Below, in pieces: positions 57,111 through 64,000 of a stretch of DNA of 64,000 nucleotides. Source of the DNA: Pyrrhosoma nymphula (taxonomy: Eukaryota; Arthropoda; Insecta; Odonata; Coenagrionidae); contig OY754338.1 of assembly GCA_963573305.1 (NCBI GenBank), forward strand, positions 45,969,531-46,033,530, read 5' to 3'. The position numbers and the translations under genes are program-made. The stretch's first letter is position 1. Every line of letters begins with the position of its first letter. The notes beneath the pieces are model-generated. The model did no database searches. It was not told the origin of the DNA and was given only the letters and a program-made list of their open reading frames with translations.

Positions 57111-57480
57111 ACAGGAGGTAATTTTAACGCGGCTAGTCTTTGTGCAGAGGGTACGGGGAAAGGGGAGGGGAAAGGGTGATTCTCTTAATGGGGAGGGGGG
57201 AGATAGGGGTGGCAAAGGGGGAAGGGGAAAGATCCTTCAACGTAAATATGGAAGCGCGCGCAGGCAGTGGAGGAGGGAGGAGGCAGACCTCTAAGGATTT
57301 TAGTAGCCCATGCCAAATTCAAGAATAACCACAGACTTCGCCCTGGATGTCGCAACAGTTTTAAAAGGATTGCTTTTGGGGGACTAGGAGAGAAAATGGG
57401 GTTGGGATGGAATGGGGATGGTTTGAGGGGAGAGAGAGGAAAGGAGGAAAAGACGAGTGGATGGGGGAACTGAGGAAGGG
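57111..57480 (+). repeat. Purine-rich, G-run-rich tract
   Basis: The plus strand is rich in G-runs. GGGGAAAGGGGAGGGGAAA then GGG (57155-57176) fits a compact quadruplex with loops of 3, 1 and 3. Long Pro-rich minus frames (for example 57185-57670) are the complement of this composition and not likely genes. Confidence 0.75.
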
Positions 57481-57683
57481 CTGTTTGGGAGTCTAGCAGA
57501 AGGCGGGAAGGGCTAGAGAAAGGCAGAAAGCCTGAAGAAAAGGATGAAGGTGTTGAGGTCTGTATAATCAGACGGACGAAAATAATGCGAAGCGGGCGCT
57601 TATGGTAGGGCGTAGGGAAATTCTTATGTTGTGCGAAGGGATTTCTGTGCCTCGACCTTGAAGATCGCAACCATCAAAACGCC

Positions 57684-57830
57684 TAAAGCCCTATTCACAC
57701 GGGAAAATTTACTGAGCCAGAATTGGCCTGCAATCCTGTACGCGGCCATATCGGATGGAATGGCGGTAAACAATAGTTAGCAGTGATTCAGCGCTATGTT
57801 CACACGAATCCACAGGTACTCATACAAAAA
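57684..57830. repeat. Possible MITE fragment
   Basis: CTAAAGCCCTATTCACACGG (57684-57703) resembles a class of MITE termini with a 'CCTATTCACACGG' core, and GCTATGTTCACACGAATCC recurs at about 57792. Target duplications were not found. Confidence 0.35.
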
Positions 57831-58024
57831 TTTATTCCCACCCATCATACCTTTCGGGATTCTAATTTAACTAATCTAATGGTTAAAGGTAGATTTAAAT
57901 TTCAGTAAAAATACTCTAGATATTTACATGTCCAATGCACTATCTACTACTAAGGTTGGTCAGTGCTTACTTGGGATGACGATTGACAAATGCTCTGCGA
58001 TTTACAACAAGTGAATAGGTTGGT

Positions 58025-58290
58025 AAGAGAAGGATAATTTGAGGAATGGGGGTTGGGTGAAGGAAAACCCGGCGTCTGCATTAGTCTTCTTCTAAAGAAA
58101 GGCGCAAAGGGGATCACAGTTCAATCTGCTACCAAAAGGAAGGACTACTGCACCATAAGCGCGCTACATGGAGCACTCAAATAGGGATAGGGACTCTACT
58201 GAAAAGAAACGTACACTACTGTTGGGATTCAAACCCGGGTCATTTGGGATAAGAGACCACTGATAACCACCGCACCAACCCGGATCTCGC
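58025..58290 (-). repeat. tRNA-derived SINE S1
   Basis: On the minus strand an A box-like GGTGCGGTGGTTA (58264-58276) lies about 29 bases before a B box GGTTTGAATCC (58225-58235), within ACCCGGGTTTGAATCCCAAC. The tRNA-like head is followed by ~200 bases of SINE-specific sequence whose distal part recurs at 14470-14545. No poly(A) or simple-repeat tail is evident. Confidence 0.75.
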
Positions 58291-58394
58291 AAACCGTTGG
58301 GTAAAGATAAGATAGAAAGAATGAAATGATAAGAAAGAAGAAATTTGTATTAACTTGATGGAATTGATTCGTAATGAACGCCTTAATAACATGT

Positions 58395-58482
58395 TTTCCA
58401 CATATATTTACAATAAAATCCATGCTTGTTGCACTAACTGTACCAGACGATGACGCAACGTGACGATACCCGGGTTGTAAGT
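58395..58482 (+). repeat. Dispersed repeat R6, copy 1
   Basis: This aligns with 59094-59184. The best match is GACGCAACGTGACGATACCC then (G/A)GGT(T/C)GTAAG(T/C)TA, preceded by a shared TTACAATAAAA / TCACAATAAAA block. Confidence 0.8.
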
Positions 58483-58647
58483 TAAGAAAGATGTCATGTA
58501 ATTTTCGGCATCAATTGCAGGATACATACTCAGCTCGGACGGATTCTGGCGATTGATGAGCGGATTTCAGGATCTTCGGTAGCAGTTAAAATCTTTATGG
58601 TTATGTTCTTTAAAATGGTCTTTAAAAAGTTATGGTCTTTAAAAAGC

Positions 58648-58850
58648 ACAAAATTTTTCAACTCATACGCAACCTCCAAATGGCAGTTAACAACAAAGAT
58701 ATAAAGTTTATTATTAGTAAAAGTACAGAAGGTAGTGAGTAGTACCATCGTGTCATTTATACGTTCATGCTACAGAAATGAAGCAGCAAGGCATTATCCT
58801 TTACGTACTAAAAAAACATAGGCGTTGAATACATACAAAATCTAATCAGA
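58648..58850 (+). repeat. Dispersed repeat R7, copy 1
   Basis: This aligns with 61852-62050: AAATTTTTCAACTCATACGC versus AAATTTTGCAACACACTCGT, then ACGCAACC, GGCAGTTAA, CGTGTC(A/T)T(T/A)TA, AAGCAGCAAGGCATTA / AAGTAGCAAGGCATTA, and ATACAAAATC / CTACAAAATC. Confidence 0.8.
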
Positions 58851-59093
58851 TAGCTGAATTCTGCTAAAGCAAACAAAAAGAAAAGGAAGCATAAAACAGG
58901 GGTCGACAAATAAGTTAAAGTGCTTTAACTAAGATACCTAAATAATAAAAAATTCCTTAACGATCAATTTTCGAAAACGCTTTGAAAACACATCCTCAAC
59001 ATTGTTGGCATTTTTCCGGAAAAGGACTCCTTTAAAGACTCCTCAATCCCTCTATGAAACAACTATCGAAAAATGAGGAAGATAACCCACTTG

Positions 59094-59184
59094 GTTTTAC
59101 ACATACATTCACAATAAAAGATATACACCTTGTTCTATTTGTATAAGAAGAAGACGCAACGTGACGATACCCAGGTCGTAAGCT
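59094..59184 (+). repeat. Dispersed repeat R6, copy 2
   Basis: The second copy of 58395-58482, 700 bases downstream in the same orientation, with GAAGACGCAACGTGACGATA as the best-kept block. Confidence 0.8.
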
Positions 59185-61689
59185 ATTTAAAAACTATATA
59201 CCTTCGATGAACCTGAATCTTTCAACACAGCACACGGTAATCGCAAAGGCTATAACGTCAAAAATTACGTCATTGACGAACCTAGACAATTTCGATTTAA
59301 GTATAAATAGCCCCTTAAAGTTCCCACGGGAGACATCCAATTCTTCCGCCCGCGCTTACTTCAGAAGCTTGCTATCGTCAGCCTCCGTGACCGTAAACTG
59401 CCCGATGGCAAAAACTATCTAGATCACCAAATTTATTAAATACTCTTGCAAATCTTTAATTGACATATTCTCCATGTTTCGTGATCACTAACTTCATACT
59501 ACACCTATGTTGGGGAATTTGGTGCTCAAAACATAAAAATTAATTTTTTCTTTCATTTTTTTAAATATCATCCATTTTATACTTGTGTAGTGAAAAATCG
59601 ATAACGGAGTCCAACCTTATTCAACCGAATACACGGCACGTAGAAATCATTTATCAAAGAATTATCCAGTAGTCTTTTTTCAAAGGCGGAATAATTCAGA
59701 AAATATTTTTATCAGTGTAATTATGTCGGTAGTTTATATAGTCTATAAAATGATTCTGAACGTATATCTGCCACAAAGTAATGCGTGGAAAATTGAATGT
59801 AAATTCGTTTTAAGCCCATTTTCCATAGTTTGTAAACATGTTGTCAGAAGACTGAAATATTTGAATTCACCGTCAGGCAAATCAACAAGATTAAAATACT
59901 GAGTATTAGTGAATTAGACTTATTATGAATCACATTATATTCTGCTTGAGGTATAACTGAAAAGGGTTGATACCAGAATATGTAGCATTAATACAATTTA
60001 AGACAGATTCAGTGGGTGGCAGACTTCGATTTTTTAACTGTTTTTGCATGCTCTAGACAAACAAATGCTATGATCATTAAGCCAGAAAGAGTATTAGCAT
60101 GAGAAAAATAATTTTCAGAATTATTATTACCAATAATCTTAGTGCAATGTAGTTAGTGAATTAAGACAAAATTTGTCTATTCTCACTCACACCACCTGCC
60201 TGAGAATACTTTAAACGTAATCTTAAAATAATTACCTATACATATAATTTTTAATCAATTATATAAATTATTTTACAGTGAATACCGACAGCAAAATGAA
60301 ATACACAACCACTGTTATAGGCATGAAAACCTTGAGTTTTAAAATACAGTACTGATATTTAAAACATTGTATATTATCAATTTTAATTACGTTTATCTCG
60401 GGAATAAAAACGAAATGTGCAGATGAACGACGATAAGATTCATGTCAGCGAGTAAATTTCGTGAAAAAATGTATATTTTCTTATATTTGGTGCTTCGCAA
60501 AAAATATAGTGTCCAGACCGCAATCCGAAGGCAAACCAAACACAGCATTAATATCAGAAGCTTAATTTGAGCCCAAGACCTAATAGAGATGCAAGGTTAA
60601 TTAGCCACTATAGCATACAATGCTTTGGAATTTACATAAGTGTCTATTTTCACATGTTATCGATTTCGTGGATAGATAGCCAATGTTTTTTCTCCCGTAG
60701 TTGTACCTTTTACAGCCACACGATTGTTTAATATCCCTTACGGTGCCAGCCCCAGCCCAAAATAGGCTCAGACCAAAGCTGATTGGATAGGGGAAGGAAC
60801 TAAAATAAAAAACTAGGAGAAAAAAAGAAGAAACTACGAAATCGTGCGGTAATGCGACGGAATTAACTGGACCTTTAGAAAACAACTAGGAGTCCCGGAT
60901 TTCGCACGTAAAGGTTCCTGTCCAATTCTCTCTCCCCTCTCACTGGATATAGGCTTCGATTACCTTTGGCCAGCTCGTCCGGTGCATTCTGGGAATTGCG
61001 GCGTGGACATGTGCGCAGGAAAAACATGAAGAAAAAAAAAGAACTTACGCCGCAATCTCAAAATGTCGACGCGATTGGATGTGATTTCCAGGTAGGAAGG
61101 GATGGCTATTGTGAGATACCGGGGAGCGGGAAATGGCTTGGGGAACGATCAGTGTGTTTTGCGGCCTAACCCAAAAACCACGCCACATGGAGGTTGCCAA
61201 ACATATTTTGATTGACACCTCCATTAGGGATTTGAAAAAAAGGCCGCACACTCCAAATAGCCAATTCCGAAAAACAAGGGACCGATTCATGACAAATTGC
61301 GAATCATCTAAAGCGGAGGGCTCCCTAAGCAAGGAAGTGGAAGGAAATCTACATTTAAAACCACTAGAAGTCATTATTTGACGTTAAAAAAAAACAGTGC
61401 AAGGATTTTCATTGAAGGGTATAAGAAGCTCTTCATTTATAATCCTAGCAGTTAACCCATCATACGTTTTCCGGGATTTTTTTAATTAAATAATGAGTGA
61501 TTTAACATAAATGTACAACAAATACTCAGCAGACTATTTCAATATTCATATTTTCCAGAGGTCTTAACAATCCGATACGCGTACACTAAGTCTAAAAAAT
61601 ATATATCATAAAACCAATTCATACTTATTTTCCTGTCTCTATTAATAAATAAGTATCTCGGAAATAAATTTTCCGAATCAATTACAAGA
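59185..61689. other. AT-rich DNA with a GC-richer part at 60900-61380
   Basis: No gene recognised. Opposing frames at 61045-61381 (109 codons minus, 82 codons plus) lack known motifs. Confidence 0.4.
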
Positions 61690-61694
61690 GTATG

Positions 61695-61795
61695 TCAGCG
61701 ATCTTTCAGGGTTTACACCGGGTAATTAGGACCATGGCGGCCAACGTTTCGATGCTCGACTCGAGCATCGTCCTCAGGGCAAAGGTGAGTGCCTT
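61695..61795 (-). repeat. Hairpin element with CTGAGGA...GAAAC core
   Basis: A perfect odd palindrome GATGCTCGACTCGAGCATC (61751-61769, 9-bp arms) is flanked, on the minus strand, by CTGAGGAC before and GAAACGTTGGCC after. This gives the order CTGAnGA - stem - GAAAC, which is the conserved core order of hammerhead ribozymes. One extra C separates CTGAGGA from the stem, and no matching stem III or cleavage site is evident. The same element contains TTTACACCGGGTAATTAGG (61709-61729), similar to the hairpin arms at 10907-11027. Confidence 0.7.
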
Positions 61796-61851
61796 GACCA
61801 ATTGCAAGAGACATGCTAAAATCATTCGTTAGTTACCTTTAGTTAATATGG

Positions 61852-62050
61852 CATTGAAAACTCCCTAAATTTTGCAACACACTCGTACGCAACCAACAAA
61901 AGGCAGTTAAAAGTAAAGGAATTCAGTTTAAAAATATCGAATATAATGAAAAGAACGAACGTGTCTTATACACTATGCTATGTAGAAGTAGCAAGGCATT
62001 AACCCTAGCATGCTTAAAGAATCAAAGGCATAACACCTACAAAATCAGTC
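61852..62050 (+). repeat. Dispersed repeat R7, copy 2
   Basis: The second copy of 58648-58850, starting about 60 bases after the hairpin element. Copy 1 has no such hairpin upstream, so the hairpin is not clearly part of R7. Confidence 0.8.
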
Positions 62051-62580
62051 ATGCATCCATCCATCATTACAATTGGAATCAAACATGAATTTTATCTTTG
62101 AGATGACGTACACTCAAAGGCGTAATTCAAATATGGCCGAAAATGTGAAATTATGCTGATGTCTTTACTTGCACTACACATAATTTCACATCCAAATTTA
62201 TCGCACAATATATTAAAGTAAAATTTATTTCACAAAATAATTTTTTCATTCAAGAAAATCAAGCTAGGCATGTTAATGAAAAAAAAGTCTGAATACTGAT
62301 AAATAATGGTTTAAGGTTTTAAAGAACCCATTAGTCAATAAAACTATGAAATAGGTTAAATGTCTCGTAACATTGAACTCACGCATATATACATAACCTC
62401 TCTGTAAGGCACTAAGCAAATATTTTAAATATTAATGCACAAATTAATTTTTACCCAAAGCTTTAACTGACATTTTGCCACAATATAAACAGACTGAATC
62501 AGAATTCACTAATGCTACAAATCCACCTAGATTTACAACACCGTAAAAACAGATGGGCGGGAATTTTTTGACACATAACG
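62051..62580. other. AT-rich DNA, no recognised feature
   Basis: No gene or repeat recognised. Confidence 0.4.
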
Positions 62581-62621
62581 GTCAGGTCACAGGTCACACA
62601 TAACGACTTATGTGTGACCTG
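62581..62621. promoter_or_regulatory. Possible nuclear-receptor DR1 site fused to a perfect stem-loop
   Basis: AGGTCACAGGTCA (62584-62596) is a perfect direct repeat of the AGGTCA half-site with one spacer base, the DR1 layout used by RXR/USP- and HNF4-type nuclear receptors. A third, inverted half-site TGACCT lies at 62615-62620. The second and third half-sites sit within a 14-bp perfect stem (62590-62603 with 62608-62621) and a CGAC loop. No neighbouring gene is known, so a regulatory role is inference only. Confidence 0.35.
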
Positions 62622-64000
62622 CGGAACTGAAAATCCAAGTTGTAATTCCCACTTCAATTCTCAGCGCGAACTCATGGAAGTGATTTTATACGAGGAAAGA
62701 AACTTGGGAGCACCCAACTTTTATTTTGCTCACGTCCGCATAAGACGATCAATCACTCCGTAACTTACTGTGCGAGTAATCGATAATACTGCAAACGAAT
62801 GCGAGGCACAGGCCATCGATTCATCTTCCATCGCTTCGATATACATATAGCAGAATGGATGAAAGGGGACGGAATAATCGAATGATGCCTGGACTTTTTC
62901 GACGAAAGTCATAAAAAACATCTTTGACGAATAAACAGAAAGTAATGAGTCATGCCCTTTTGGAAGGCCGTTCAATACGTATTCCGAGGGCAGCTCATCA
63001 AACTGAAGCTTTGGAAAAATTCATTTTTTTTCGACGACCTCTTTCACCAAATGAAAAAATTTCCTTTGCTGAATTGCTCTCTGACCTCATTCCTACGCCA
63101 TGCGGTATTATTCTAACTCTAACTACAATCAATCAATCCTAACCCTTAAGTTATTTATACACATACTACCAACAGTGCCAGTATTCTAGGCCAATAAATT
63201 TAGTTTCCAAAAATGAGATACATTCAAATAGAATATCATCGATTACAATTTCACACTAAGTTATAACCAACCAATCACGGTTTTGACGGACTGGCTAATC
63301 TCATACATATTTGTTTTCATGTCATTTTATAAGGAAATAAGTCGATTTTACGAAGTTACGCCAAATACACTTTCTTTCATCACAAGGTACAGTGGTAACT
63401 AAACCTCAAACATACGTTTTTACAAACATTGCAGCCATCCCCTTAAAATTCAGAAATGGAATGTTGGGAATTATTTGAAGAAAATCACAAATGAATTGGA
63501 TGAGAACTTCAAATTTTTGTTGCATAGATTTATAGCACTTGCCAGTGAGTGAATAAAAAAATAGGATTATAAGAACAGCAGTAGGTGCTAGGTCTTGCGA
63601 ATGCACAATATATCGAGCGAATTATAAAAATCTAATTGTAAGTGTTTCTAGTAAAGTTCATATCTCAGAAGCAATGCACCAAACATTTGTGACCAATGGC
63701 CACTAGTTAAATGAGAAGAAAAGAATAATGTAGTAGCTGAACTCAAGATAGTTGTTCACGTTGGGGATAATAGCTTTCTTCTGGAATTAATATTCGTCAA
63801 ATTCCGCCTATTTTTCCATCTCCAAAGAGATAAATATCCGGATATTTTTCTTCTATTCTTTACGAATATACGGGCGGCTGCCAAGGTTTCAAGAGCAATA
63901 AAACAACTGACCATAATAAAAATAATTGAACAAAACCTGATTATATTTTCAAACTGTTCAATGACTTTTATTACTGGTCTGTCGTGGTTCAATACTCCGG
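62622..64000. other. Unassigned DNA to window end
   Basis: No recognised gene. A minus frame that is open from the right edge of the window to its stop at 63756-63758 contains a hydrophobic segment (CSIIFIMVSCFIALETLAAA) followed by a basic stretch; it could be chance or an exon end cut by the window. Confidence 0.35.

Noticed and set aside
61695..61795. Canonical, active hammerhead ribozyme
   Set aside because: There is an extra base before stem II and no identifiable stem III with a cleavage site; kept only as a hypothesis.

Overview
This window reads as intergenic or intronic DNA from a large, AT-rich, repeat-laden animal nuclear genome, most likely an arthropod. Three things point there: decayed APE-type non-LTR retrotransposons, Tc1/mariner and hAT-type DNA transposons together with tRNA-derived SINEs, and no operons or long intact genes. 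The species cannot be fixed from sequence alone. I found no host protein-coding exon that I can defend, no rRNA, no functional tRNA, no CRISPR array and no LTR retrotransposon. Most open frames begin at non-ATG codons and look like chance.

Layout. 1.3-1.65 kb: 3' end of a CR1/L2-like LINE (family A, minus strand). 3.0-4.9 kb: the best family A copy (plus), with RT and C-terminal region broken by stops and a frameshift. 5.3-7.15 kb: a second LINE (family B, minus) with the end of the endonuclease domain and the RT. 7.4-8.3 kb: a purine-rich, G-quadruplex-prone tract, then a degenerate tandem repeat. 10-11.4 kb: LINE family C 3' end, a long imperfect hairpin and a family B fragment. 12-20 kb: scattered GC-rich islands, a pair of dispersed repeats, and two head-to-tail family B 3' ends. 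22.2 kb: a TIR-bearing MITE. 26-29.4 kb: duplicated AT-rich block, Tc1 transposase pseudogene, hAT-type MITE with 8-bp target duplications. 30-33 kb: tRNA-like SINE remnants and a LINE 3' end. 36-39.3 kb: direct repeats, SINE copies, a palindromic terminal-hairpin structure and a family B 3' fragment. 40.6-41.1 kb: an internally deleted mariner-like element with long TIRs. 41-47 kb: mostly unique AT-rich DNA. 47.7-48.1 kb: a CpG-rich segment with a 112-codon frame. 49.9-55.6 kb: LINE families D and B, a Tc1 fragment and an inverted pair of an unnamed repeat. 57-62.6 kb: another G-rich tract, a tRNA-derived SINE, duplicated blocks, a hammerhead-like hairpin, and a stem-loop overlapping nuclear-receptor-type half-sites.

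The elements do not form a pathway. They are a layered record of insertions by at least five LINE families, SINEs that depend on LINE enzymes, and DNA transposons now kept only as fragments or non-autonomous derivatives. The most unusual material is a set of short hairpin structures (about 10.9, 37.8, 38.6 and 61.75 kb) that share a CTGAnGA...GAAAC-like or CACCGGGT-like layout. This recalls the hammerhead-type termini reported for Penelope-like retroelements, but no intact ribozyme or Penelope ORF is present.
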